A DNA stretch of 32,247 nt from an uncultured Ruminococcus sp. (lineage in GTDB: Bacteria; Bacillota; Clostridia; Oscillospirales; Ruminococcaceae): NCBI GenBank assembly GCA_902787365.1, contig CADAGC010000039.1:1533-33779 (forward strand), in the 5' to 3' direction. The stretch's first letter is position 1. Each line of letters opens with the position of its first letter. The translations under genes and the position numbers were made by a program. Positions 24,948 to 32,158 of the stretch are shown here, piece by piece. The notes under the pieces are model-generated. The model saw nothing but the letters and a program-made list of their open reading frames with translations, was not told where the DNA came from and did no database searches.

Positions 24948-25556
24948 TCACTTGCCCTCGCTGCTGCCGTCGAACCACTCGGGCGGTCCGTATACGCAGA
25001 CGTTTGTGTTCTCCTCGGGGGCAAAGTCGCTCTCGGGCGCTTGTGTTTCCTCAGGCTCGTCAGGCTCCTCGTTTCCAAACCACTCGGGCGGCCCGTAAAC
25101 GTCCTCGTTTATGTTGACATCGGGCTTGTATGTTGTGGTGGTAGTGGTCTTTTTCTTTTTATCGGTCTTCTTGCTCACATCGGTCTCCTTTTTCGTGGTG
25201 GTAGTGGTCGTCGTGTCGTCAGCAGGCGGCGGCCCGTAGACGCATTCGTTCTGGTTGTCGTCAGGGTCATACGCCGAAGTCGTTGTGGTCGTGTCCGATG
25301 TCTTTTTTGCAGTAGTCGTGGTAGTGGTTGTTGTCGTAGTTGTTGTGGTAGTAGTTGTCGTGGTAGTGGTGGTGTCGCCGCTTTCCAAAAGATCCGCTTC
25401 CTCCGTTATCCCGGGAGGGCCGTACAGCAAAGGAATCTCATTATCCTCCGGGTCAAACGACGAACTTGACGTTCCGCCGCCGCCGCACGCACCAAGACCC
25501 AACGCCGCCGAAACCACTCCGCCCGCCAGCAGGGCTCTATTTACACGTTTGAACAT
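24948..25556 (-). CDS. Lipoprotein with four YGPP repeats, candidate multi-core RiPP precursor
   Basis: A 202-residue protein. It has a lipoprotein signal with lipobox LGAC (Cys24) and a Gly-rich stretch, then four copies of [FY]-x-P-x-x-N-x4-[LV]-Y-G-P-P at residues 34-48, 96-110, 143-157 and 178-192. The first aromatic and the Tyr of YGPP are always exactly 11 apart. Copies 3 and 4 continue EWF; copies 2 and 4 have Cys just before VYGPP. The copies are separated by Thr runs (21 consecutive Thr at about 62-82) and acidic or Lys-rich linkers. The gene is directly coupled to a radical SAM/SPASM gene. Repeated short cores beside such an enzyme are the pattern of multi-core RiPP precursors, but a lipid anchor is unusual. 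Its function is not known. ATG 25556 follows AAGGAG. Confidence 0.85.
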   Translation of the reverse strand: MFKRVNRALLAGGVVSAALGLGACGGGGTSSSSFDPEDNEIPLLYGPPGITEEADLLESGDTTTTTTTTTTTTTTTTTTTTTAKKTSDTTTTTSAYDPDDNQNECVYGPPPADDTTTTTTTKKETDVSKKTDKKKKTTTTTTYKPDVNINEDVYGPPEWFGNEEPDEPEETQAPESDFAPEENTNVCVYGPPEWFDGSSEGK

Positions 25557-25613
25557 GATATCACTCCTTTTTTATAACAACACTTCCGAAGTTGACTGCC
25601 TGTCGGCGGTGTG

Positions 25614-25799
25614 ATATGAAAATCGCTTCGCTCTTTCAAATCAGGGGCGGCGAACAATTCTGTTTCTCGCAGCGTTGTTGCCGCCCTAACGTTTTGCGAT
25701 TTAGATTACTTAGTTCGCCGCCCTTGCGCCTACGGCGAATAGGGCTCTGCCTGTACTCAATCGAGTTTGCTTGATTGAGTACATCCCCGCAAACTTTTT
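25614..25799 (+). repeat. Mosaic dispersed repeat, copy D (3' end lost)
   Basis: Between the YGPP lipoprotein gene and the NUDIX gene. Modules: GAAAATCGCTTCGCTCTTTC hairpin, GGCGGCGAAC (25646-25655) with its inverse (25713-25722), the GTACTCAATC...GATTGAGTAC hairpin (25754-25783), and only the left arm of the terminal hairpin. The GTACTCAATC hairpin lies downstream of the NUDIX stop and may end that operon. Confidence 0.75.
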
Positions 25800-25806
25800 T
25801 CTTATC

Positions 25807-26352
25807 TTACTTATTTTCGCTCTCCAGCAGCATCTTCGCCTTAAGTATCGCCAGCTGTGTTTTTGAGTCGAGTATCTCCCCGTTCATCACCATTTCAACG
25901 GCTTTCTCAAACGGCACCTTGAAAACATCAAGAAACTCGTCATCATCAAGCTTCCTCTCGCCAAAATCAAGCTCCCTTGCAAGATACATATGAATTACCT
26001 CGCTGTCATAAGCCACCGTCGGGTAAAGCTTGCCTAAGTAGTCGTATCTTCCGCAGACCGCTCCTGCTTCTTCCTTAAGCTCACGCCTGCCGCACTCGGC
26101 AGGGTCTTCGCCGTATTCGAGCTTGCCGGCAGGTATCTCTATCAGCTGTGTCTGAAAGGGGTAGCGAAACTGCTTGACAAGATACACGTTCCCCTCGTCA
26201 TCTATCGGCACAACGCATACGCCGCCCGGGTGCTTTATAAGCTCACGGCTCACGATGCTGCCGTCTTCGAGCTTTGCCTCGTCCTTGTAGAGCTTGACTA
26301 CCTTGCCGTCAAATATCAACTGCGAGTTTACCGTGTCTTCTGTCAGATGCAT
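25807..26352 (-). CDS. NUDIX hydrolase, ADP-ribose pyrophosphatase type
   Basis: A 181-residue protein with a full Nudix box, GKLEYGEDPAECGRRELKEEAG (residues fitting G-x5-E-x7-REUxEExGU). The N-terminal strands (LIFDGKVVKLYKDEAKLEDGS) and HPGGVCVVPIDDEG are typical of ADP-ribose pyrophosphatases (NudF/YqkG), which hydrolyse ADP-ribose to AMP and ribose 5-phosphate. The SEVIHMYLARELDFGE segment also fits. The ATG at 26352 shares one base with the stop of the YfhO gene (TAATG) and follows AAGGAGG. Longer in-frame starts would overlap YfhO by 180 bases and are rejected. Confidence 0.93.
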   Translation of the reverse strand: MHLTEDTVNSQLIFDGKVVKLYKDEAKLEDGSIVSRELIKHPGGVCVVPIDDEGNVYLVKQFRYPFQTQLIEIPAGKLEYGEDPAECGRRELKEEAGAVCGRYDYLGKLYPTVAYDSEVIHMYLARELDFGERKLDDDEFLDVFKVPFEKAVEMVMNGEILDSKTQLAILKAKMLLESENK

Positions 26353-28805
26353 TATGCTTCCTCCTTTTTCTTCTTGGCTGTCGCCTTGCCCTTCTCGGGG
26401 CTTTCCTTTTTCTTTTTGAAGTATATCACGTAGACTATAAGCGTTACCACGCTTATGCCCGTCAGCACAGCGCCGACTCTTATGCCCGGGGTCACGTAGC
26501 TGAAAACTATCTCGTTTTCCCCCGCCTTGCACCTTACCGCCATAAAGCCGTATGATGCCTTTACTATCTCGGCCTCCTCGCCGTTGACCGTCGCACTCCA
26601 GCCCTCGGTGTATGGTACGCTGAAGAACACCAGCCCGTCCTTTTCCTGCTTGTTCTTTGCGGTGAAGCCGTTGGTGTCATATTCAAAGCTGTAGCATGAG
26701 GATTCTTTCTTCTCCTCGCTCATTCTCTCAAAATCGAGCCTTGTGAGCATCTCCGACTTTGTGGAAGATTTTCCCAGTATGTCAGAGTGCTTCTCTATGT
26801 CCTCGTCCTCCAGCACCAAAGCGTGCATGAGTATGTTGGTCTTTTTAAAGGTAGTCAGCTCCTCAAAATCCTCCTGGGTGATGTATTCGTCATACACAAA
26901 GCCCATAGGAATAAAGTTCTCGTTTTTGTAGATGTTAAAGCCGTTCTGTGAGCCGACGTATTTGAAAGAGGGCATATCTTCAAGCTCAGGCTTGGGTTCT
27001 TTCGGCTCCTTGTCCTCGCCGTAGTTGTCCACCTTTTCCTCGAAGTAGTATTTTACCGAGAAAAGCCCTCTGTATGCGTAGTATTTCGGCTCGATACGTG
27101 AAGCCACGTTTCTCTCCTGCCCTGCTGTCTCGTAGAATACCATTATCGACGAGGGCACCACGCTCTGGAAGCACCTCATAGAGCTTAAGCCCCAGAACAT
27201 ACACCAGTTGTCTACATTGGGCGAGGTGTCTATTCGGTAGAAGTTGTTAGCACTTGCCTTTTCCTCGTCCGTCTCAAACTCTGACAGGTCAACGCTCTCT
27301 CTGCCGTTTATTGCGTGCTCGATGTAGTAGTCATTGTAAGGCCCCTGCGTAACACCGTACCATACGCATACAGCCATGCTCACCATGCAGGTCGCCGTCG
27401 TGAAAAGGCACGCTATGCGCATAAAGCTCTCCCGCTTCGAGAATTTGTAAAGTATGATACCCAGCAGCACGACCGACACGACCGCACCGCCTGCCTGAAT
27501 ATAGTACAGATTAATATACTTCGGCACTTTGAGCCATACGACCTTGTCGTCCTCTCTTTTCGGCAATAGTCCGCAGAGGATAAAAAACGCCGTTATCACC
27601 GCCACGGGCGGGAATGCCCTCTTGACCTCCTGCGGGTCTTCTTCGAGTATCTGTGCGGTCATCATAGCCATGATGAGTATGGGCATATAATACCACCTTG
27701 CATAGTAGCTTGCCACCATCATAGAATAAACCGCATTGAGTCCGGGAATTATCATCATTATAAAGCAGGTGTAGATAAGCCGCTTTGCCCAGCTTTTGTT
27801 TTTCGTCCTCACAAAAGCCAGCACGCCCGTCATTGAGAACAGCGGCATATATCCCGCAATAGATGCCCACCTTGCGGTGTCTGAATTGAAGATGTTGTTT
27901 CTTGCAGGCATATCGGGCAGCATAAAGAAGCACTGAATGATCCTCAGTATCCTGAACTTGTCGCCGTAGGCTATAAGGTCTGTGCCCCAGAGGTGTTCGT
28001 TCACTCTCGGGTTGCTTATGGTGTCAAGGCAGGCAGGCAGGAATATCACAGCCGCAAGCATAACGCCCAGCACCGCTTCAAAGGCGAGATTTAGAAGCTT
28101 CTTTATGTCGATATCATAATCGCCGCTCAGAAGCCTTATCATAAAGTAGATGACTACGAACACTACCTCTCCGAAGAAGAAGAAATAGCTGATACAAGCG
28201 CACAGCGCCACCGCAAGTGCGAAAGCCCCACGCTTGTTCTGCTTGATATTGAGTTCAAGCGCCAAAAGCAGAAGCGGGAACACCGCCGTTGCGTCGTGGA
28301 AGTGGTTAAAGAACACATTATACGCCTGAAAGCCCGAAAAGGCATAGAGCATAGCGCCTATAAAGGCGGCGTCCTTATTCTTTACAAAAAGTCTAATATA
28401 TGCATAAGCGCTCATTGCCGCAACGCCCGTCTTGACGCCCAGCATTATGGGTATCATATAGACCTCCCACGAGGGTGGGAAGATAAGCGTGAACCAGAAA
28501 AAGGGCGAGCCTAACAGGTAGAACGAATACGACCCTATAAAGCTCGAGCCGAGGTCTGTGCCCCAGTCCCAGCCGAGGTTACCGCTTTTTATCATCTCAT
28601 TCGAGTGATAGTAAAACATCTCCTGCTGCGAGTTGAAATCGCCATAGTAGAGGAACACGCCCTTATTGACTATCAGCGACGGCAGAAAGCAAAGCAGCAT
28701 TCCCGCCATTGACAGCACAAACAGCAGCAGATATCTTTCCTTATCATATTTTGCAGGGCGCAGGTATTTATTTGTCTGCCTTAGCCCCTGTAGCACCTTT
28801 TGCAT
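26352..28805 (-). CDS. YfhO family integral membrane protein
   Basis: An 817-residue membrane protein with about 13 hydrophobic helices: one after a ~25-residue cytosolic start, a cluster to about residue 470, and one at the C-terminus (ITVVT-type helix near 780-800). A ~270-residue outside domain lies before the last helix. The FLYYGDFNSQQEMFYYHS loop and the GWDWGTDLGSSFIGSYSFYLLGSP stretch are typical of YfhO/GT-C-like proteins. B. subtilis YfhO is implicated in glycosylating lipoteichoic acid, so a polymer or lipid glycosylation role is the best inference. The C-terminus is Lys-rich (cytosolic). AAGGAG lies 13 bases before the ATG, a rather long spacing. Confidence 0.9.
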   Translation of the reverse strand: MQKVLQGLRQTNKYLRPAKYDKERYLLLFVLSMAGMLLCFLPSLIVNKGVFLYYGDFNSQQEMFYYHSNEMIKSGNLGWDWGTDLGSSFIGSYSFYLLGSPFFWFTLIFPPSWEVYMIPIMLGVKTGVAAMSAYAYIRLFVKNKDAAFIGAMLYAFSGFQAYNVFFNHFHDATAVFPLLLLALELNIKQNKRGAFALAVALCACISYFFFFGEVVFVVIYFMIRLLSGDYDIDIKKLLNLAFEAVLGVMLAAVIFLPACLDTISNPRVNEHLWGTDLIAYGDKFRILRIIQCFFMLPDMPARNNIFNSDTARWASIAGYMPLFSMTGVLAFVRTKNKSWAKRLIYTCFIMMIIPGLNAVYSMMVASYYARWYYMPILIMAMMTAQILEEDPQEVKRAFPPVAVITAFFILCGLLPKREDDKVVWLKVPKYINLYYIQAGGAVVSVVLLGIILYKFSKRESFMRIACLFTTATCMVSMAVCVWYGVTQGPYNDYYIEHAINGRESVDLSEFETDEEKASANNFYRIDTSPNVDNWCMFWGLSSMRCFQSVVPSSIMVFYETAGQERNVASRIEPKYYAYRGLFSVKYYFEEKVDNYGEDKEPKEPKPELEDMPSFKYVGSQNGFNIYKNENFIPMGFVYDEYITQEDFEELTTFKKTNILMHALVLEDEDIEKHSDILGKSSTKSEMLTRLDFERMSEEKKESSCYSFEYDTNGFTAKNKQEKDGLVFFSVPYTEGWSATVNGEEAEIVKASYGFMAVRCKAGENEIVFSYVTPGIRVGAVLTGISVVTLIVYVIYFKKKKESPEKGKATAKKKKEEA

Positions 28806-28852
28806 TTTCTTTTGTTATCTCCTTTTTAGATATAAGAGTAAAGATTTATAAT

Positions 28853-28882
28853 TGTTCCACGTGAAATGTTCCACGTGGAACA
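28853..28882. promoter_or_regulatory. parS-type site pair (ParB binding)
   Basis: A 16-bp perfect palindrome TGTTCCACGTGGAACA (28867-28882), overlapped by a second unit, TGTTCCACGTGAAATG (28853-28868), offset by 14 bp. It matches the Firmicutes parS consensus within one or two bases and lies 50 bases before the YfhO gene. Confidence 0.92.
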
Positions 28883-28923
28883 TTTGGGGTTTTCCCATGG
28901 TTTTCGGGGGTTTACGGAGGGTG
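28883..28923. repeat. Conserved parS flank, copy 1
   Basis: A TTTTCCCATGG-TTTTCGGGGG-TTTACGGAGGG stretch always on the right of the perfect parS. It is nearly identical to 30,447-30,487 and 31,464-31,504. No protein or promoter function is apparent. Confidence 0.8.
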
Positions 28924-28949
28924 TGTTTTGGGCTGCCATGGTGTTTTGT

Positions 28950-29010
28950 CCCCGCAAGCCCTTTTTGAGGAAAAGGGCCCCTCCGAAAACCTTTTTATGT
29001 TTATGTTCTT
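28950..29010 (+). repeat. Fragment of the mosaic repeat with broken terminal hairpin
   Basis: The left arm CAAGCCCTTTT (28956-28966) and loop TGAGG are present. The right arm then switches to AAAAGGGCCCCTCCG and AAAACCTTTTTATG. The same GGGCCCCTCCG junction occurs at 6946-7014. It lies just beyond the serS stop. Confidence 0.65.
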
Positions 29011-29011
29011 A

Positions 29012-30304
29012 TTACTTAGTTGTCTTCTCCAGCTTATCCTTACCGCCCATATACATTCTAAGAGGCTCAGGTATTCTTACAGTACCGTCTGCCTGGAGGT
29101 TATTTTCAAGGAATGCGATAAGCATTCTCGGCGGTGCAACAACTGTATTATTAAGTGTATGCGCAAAATACTTCTGGCCGTCAGCGCCTGCAATTCTTAT
29201 CTTAAGGCGTCTTGCCTGTGCGTCGCCTAAGTTCGAGCAGGAACCTACCTCGAAATACTTCTTCTGTCTCGGGCTCCAGGCTTCAACGTCACAGCTCTTT
29301 ACCTTAAGGTCTGCAAGGTCGCCCGAGCAGCATTCAAGTGTTCTTACGGGTATATCAAGTGAGCGGAAGAAGTCAACGCTATTCTGCCACAGCTTATCAT
29401 ACCACTTCATAGAATCCTCGGGCTTACATACAACGATCATTTCCTGCTTTTCAAACTGGTGGATCCTATAAACGCCTCTCTCTTCTATTCCGTGAGCGCC
29501 AACTTCTTTTCTGAAGCAGGGGCTATAGCTTGTAAGGGTCTTAGGAAGCTCTGCCTCGGGGGTGATAGTGTCGATAAACTTACCTATCATCGAATGCTCG
29601 GAAGTACCGATAAGGTAGAGATCCTCGCCCTCGATCTTATACATCATATTCTCCATTTCAGCAAAGCTCATAACGCCTGTAACAACGTCAGAACGTATCA
29701 TAAAGGGCGGCACGTAGTAAGTAAAGCCCCGATCAATCATAAAGTCTCTTGCATAGGAGAGAATTGCCGAGTGAAGTCTTGCGATATCGCCGCTTAAATA
29801 GTAGAAGCCGTTACCGCTTGTTCTTCTTGCAGCGTCGAGGTCGATACCGTTAAGGCTCTCCATAATATCAACGTGGTAGGGCACCTCAAAATCGGGCACA
29901 ACGGGCTCACCGAAGCGCTCTATCTCGACGTTCTCGCTATCGTCCTTACCTATCGGCACGCTATCGTCGATAATGTTAGGGATAACTAGCATTCTCTTTC
30001 TTATCTCAGCCTCATACTCTGTTTCCTTAACTTCGAGTGCTTCAAGCTCTGCGCCGAAAGCCTTTACTTCTTCCTTGACCTTTTCGGCTTCCTCTTTCTG
30101 ACCCTTAGCCATAAGGCCGCCTATCATCTTGCTCTTTGAGTTACGGAGTGCTCTGAGCTCGTCGCAGCGTGTCTTTGCGGCTCTGAACTTTGCGTCAAAG
30201 TCGATTACCTCGTCAACGAGGGGCAGCTTATCGTCCTGAAACTTCTTCTTGATGTTTTCCTTTACAACGTCGGGGTTTGTCCTTAAAAATTTGATGTCTA
30301 ACAT
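29012..30304 (-). CDS. serS: Seryl-tRNA synthetase
   Basis: A 430-residue class II synthetase that charges tRNA-Ser. Residues 1-~105 form the long helical arm coiled coil (FDAKFRAAKTRCDELRALRN...EEAEKVKEEVKAFGAELEALE). The catalytic core has LIGTSEHSMIG, motif 2 CFRKEVGAHGIEERGVYRIHQF and motif 3 TLNNTVVAPPRMLIAFLENNLQADGTVRIPEPLR. Length is normal. AGGAGG precedes the ATG. It sits between two parS clusters. No T-box leader is present in the 70 bases upstream. Confidence 0.98.
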   Translation of the reverse strand: MLDIKFLRTNPDVVKENIKKKFQDDKLPLVDEVIDFDAKFRAAKTRCDELRALRNSKSKMIGGLMAKGQKEEAEKVKEEVKAFGAELEALEVKETEYEAEIRKRMLVIPNIIDDSVPIGKDDSENVEIERFGEPVVPDFEVPYHVDIMESLNGIDLDAARRTSGNGFYYLSGDIARLHSAILSYARDFMIDRGFTYYVPPFMIRSDVVTGVMSFAEMENMMYKIEGEDLYLIGTSEHSMIGKFIDTITPEAELPKTLTSYSPCFRKEVGAHGIEERGVYRIHQFEKQEMIVVCKPEDSMKWYDKLWQNSVDFFRSLDIPVRTLECCSGDLADLKVKSCDVEAWSPRQKKYFEVGSCSNLGDAQARRLKIRIAGADGQKYFAHTLNNTVVAPPRMLIAFLENNLQADGTVRIPEPLRMYMGGKDKLEKTTK

Positions 30305-30374
30305 ATATTTTTCCTCCTAAAAATTATATACTTATATAATAGTGCCCCTGCCGGAGCAGAATTAGCTATTGAAA

Positions 30375-30446
30375 TGATCCACGTAGACTGTTCCACGTGA
30401 AATGTTCCACGTGGGCTGTTCCACGTGAAATGTTCCACGTGGAACA
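30375..30446. promoter_or_regulatory. Tandem array of five parS-like units
   Basis: Units start at 30375 (degenerate), 30389, 30403, 30417 and 30431, an exact 14-bp period. Neighbouring 16-bp units share their TG ends. Only the last unit (30431-30446) is a perfect palindrome TGTTCCACGTGGAACA. The array lies between parB and serS. Confidence 0.93.
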
Positions 30447-30487
30447 ATTTAGGTTTTCCCATGGTTTTCGGGGGTTTACAGAGGGCA
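30447..30487. repeat. Conserved parS flank, copy 2
   Basis: Same sequence family as 28,883-28,923, with TTTACAGAGGG at the right end. It runs to within 6 bases of the parB stop codon. Confidence 0.8.
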
Positions 30488-30492
30488 TATTT

Positions 30493-31410
30493 TTAATCGG
30501 TCAATCTTTTCATCAGCTCTCTGAACTCTTCATCGCTCTTACACTCTATGGTGAGTTTAGTCTTTCCTCCCCTCGCCTGCTCTATCTTGACGGGCTGGCC
30601 GAAAGTCTGTTTAAGCGCAAGCTCGGCCTCAACAAGGAACGTGGGCTTTTTAGGCTTTGGCTTTTTGACGGTTATCTTAGCTCTTTTTTCGGCCTCGATA
30701 AGTGCTGCAAGCTGCTTGACACTAAGCTCGTTCTCTATGACGGTTTTTGCAAGCTCCTCCTGCTTTGCCTCATCAAGCCCTGCTAGCAGTTTTCCGTGGC
30801 CTGATGACAGCTCGCCGCTGGCAAGCATTTCACGCACGCTTGCGCACAGAACGAGCAGGCGCAGGCTATTGGCGATACTCGACCTGGGCTTTCCGACTAT
30901 CTCGGCCACCTCCTGCTGGGTATGGCCGTAGGTATCCATAAGGCTCTGATAGCCCATAGCCTCGTCCATTGGGTTCAGGTCTTCCCTTTGCAGGTTTTCC
31001 ACGAGGGCGAACTGCGCCACCTGCTTATCATCAAGCTCTCTGATGATAACAGGCACTTCCACCATTTCTGCCAGTCTTGCGGCACGCCAGCGGCGCTCGC
31101 CCGCAACAATCTGATAGCCGTTATTAGGTATCGGCCGCACAAGCAGCGGCTGGAGAATCCCGTGTCTTTTCACCGAATCGGCAAGTTCGCCGATAGTTTC
31201 GTCGTCGAAGTCCTTTCTCGGCTGGTCGGGGTTAGGCTCGATAAGTGACAGGCGTATCCACTGAACGCCCTCCTTAACGCCCGTTATCTCCTCGACGGTC
31301 ATCTCGACTGCATTCTCGGCATCGTCGGGCACCTCGTCGCCGTCAAAGAAGTGGTCATTGAACAGGTCATCAAGACCCGACATTTGTTTTTTCGATTTCT
31401 TTCTTCCCAT
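30493..31410 (-). CDS. parB: Chromosome partitioning protein ParB
   Basis: A 305-residue ParB/Spo0J. The N-terminal tail is basic (MGRKKSKKQM) followed by a ParA-contact region. The CTPase domain has IEPNPDQPRKDF, GILQPLLVRP, GERRWRAARLA (CTP-binding motif) and ALVENLQREDLNPMDEA. The helix-turn-helix (YGHTQQEVAEIVGKPRSSIANSLRLL) reads parS. The C-terminal dimer domain ends LMKRLTD. It loads at parS and slides as a CTP-dependent clamp for origin segregation. The ATG at 31410 follows AAAGGAAG; the longer frame (31464) starts inside a parS site and is rejected. Confidence 0.97.
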   Translation of the reverse strand: MGRKKSKKQMSGLDDLFNDHFFDGDEVPDDAENAVEMTVEEITGVKEGVQWIRLSLIEPNPDQPRKDFDDETIGELADSVKRHGILQPLLVRPIPNNGYQIVAGERRWRAARLAEMVEVPVIIRELDDKQVAQFALVENLQREDLNPMDEAMGYQSLMDTYGHTQQEVAEIVGKPRSSIANSLRLLVLCASVREMLASGELSSGHGKLLAGLDEAKQEELAKTVIENELSVKQLAALIEAEKRAKITVKKPKPKKPTFLVEAELALKQTFGQPVKIEQARGGKTKLTIECKSDEEFRELMKRLTD

Positions 31411-31433
31411 GCTTACTTCCTTTCTTTTATATA

Positions 31434-31463
31434 TGTTCCGTGTGAAATGTTCCACGTGGAACA
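31434..31463. promoter_or_regulatory. parS-type site pair between parA and parB
   Basis: Perfect palindrome TGTTCCACGTGGAACA (31448-31463) with an overlapping weaker unit TGTTCCGTGTGAAATG (31434-31449), the same 14-bp offset as in the other two clusters. It is 24 bases before the parB start, so ParB bound there could affect parB expression. Confidence 0.92.
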
Positions 31464-31504
31464 ATTTGAGTTTTCTTATGGTTTTCGGGGGTTTACGGAG
31501 GGTG
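31464..31504. repeat. Conserved parS flank, copy 3
   Basis: Third copy of the flank, with TTTTCTTATGG instead of TTTTCCCATGG, followed by TTTACGGAGGG. Confidence 0.8.
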
Positions 31505-31547
31505 GATTTTTGAAAGTGCGGGTTTTGGCCGCCTTGTCGGCGGCGTG

Positions 31548-31788
31548 ATTTGAAAATCGCTGCGCTCTTTCAAATCAAAGGGCGGCGAACAATTCGTTCT
31601 TCAAAACATTGTTCTTATCATAACTTGGTTTTGCTTTTATTACTTAGTTCGCCGCCCTTAGCGCCTTCGGCGAATGGGACTCTGTCTGTACTCAATCAAG
31701 CTTGCTTGATTGAGTACGACCCTGCCGGGGCCAGCCCCGGACCCCGCAAACTTTTTTTGAGGAAAAAAGTTTGACAAAAAGCCTTTTT
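31548..31788 (+). repeat. Mosaic dispersed repeat, copy E
   Basis: Fills the parA-parB gap. Modules: GATTTGAAA...TTTCAAATC hairpin (31548-31577), GGCGGCGAAC (31581-31590) with inverse (31647-31656), a perfect GTACTCAATC...GATTGAGTAC hairpin (31689-31718), a CCGGGGCCAGCCCCGG hairpin, and the terminal hairpin 31747-31773 with the same stem as copy C. It begins right at the parA stop and may act as its terminator. Confidence 0.8.
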
Positions 31789-32158
31789 ATGATTTATTCT
31801 TCTTTACGTCTTTCTCGCTTACTTCTTTTGCTTTCTTTTTCCTATCCCTTTTAAGCATTTCCTTAGCAAGCTCTTCATAGGCCTTAGCGCCCTTTGAGCG
31901 CTTATCGTAATATATCACCGGCTCGCCATAGCCGGGCGCTTCGGATATTGCAACGTTTCTCGGGATAACGGTATCAAACACCAGTTTACCGAACTTCTTC
32001 CTCACCTGCCCTGTGACCTGTGCGGTAAGTTTATACCTCTCGACATACATTGTAAAGAGTATACCCTCGACCTCGAGTGCAGGGTTATAGGCTTGTCTTA
32101 CCCTCTTGACAGTATCGGAAAGCTCGACAAGACCGTCATCGTAGTTGTGCCGGACCAT
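31787..32158 (-). CDS. parA: ParA/Soj ATPase, C-terminal part only
   Basis: About 116 residues matching the last third of ParA: GLVELSDTVKRVRQAYNPALEVEGILFTMY, then KLVFDTVIPRNVAISEAPGYGEPVIYYD and SKGAKAYEELAKEML, ending in a Lys-rich tail. The Walker A, A' and B motifs and about 150 N-terminal residues are absent. Similarity stops at about 32,134, where ParA should read ..EYYALEGL but the frame reads RHNYDD before GL, and a TGA closes the frame at 32,179-32,181. ParA with ParB and parS segregates the origin; as it stands this copy could not bind ATP. The break is probably an assembly or rearrangement junction. Confidence 0.85.
   Translation of the reverse strand: MVRHNYDDGLVELSDTVKRVRQAYNPALEVEGILFTMYVERYKLTAQVTGQVRKKFGKLVFDTVIPRNVAISEAPGYGEPVIYYDKRSKGAKAYEELAKEMLKRDRKKKAKEVSEKDVKKNKS

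Noticed and set aside
25311-25373. Microsatellite expansion
   Set aside because: The 21 Thr codons use all four synonymous forms in irregular order, so there is no perfect DNA repeat to slip.
25255-25614. Plus-strand frame with a long Val run
   Set aside because: It is the reverse complement of the Thr linker of the YGPP lipoprotein. The coding strand is shown by the lipobox, ribosome site and repeat motif.
30305-30375. T-box leader before serS
   Set aside because: The gap is too short and lacks the T-box sequence and antiterminator stem.
30375-30446. CRISPR-like short tandem repeat
   Set aside because: The 14-bp period is made of overlapping parS palindromes beside parB, there are no spacers and no cas genes.
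30397-30786. Frames on both strands beginning MFHVE at parS sites
   Set aside because: The peptide is only the translation of the parS palindrome. The real parB start at 31410 has a proper ribosome site.
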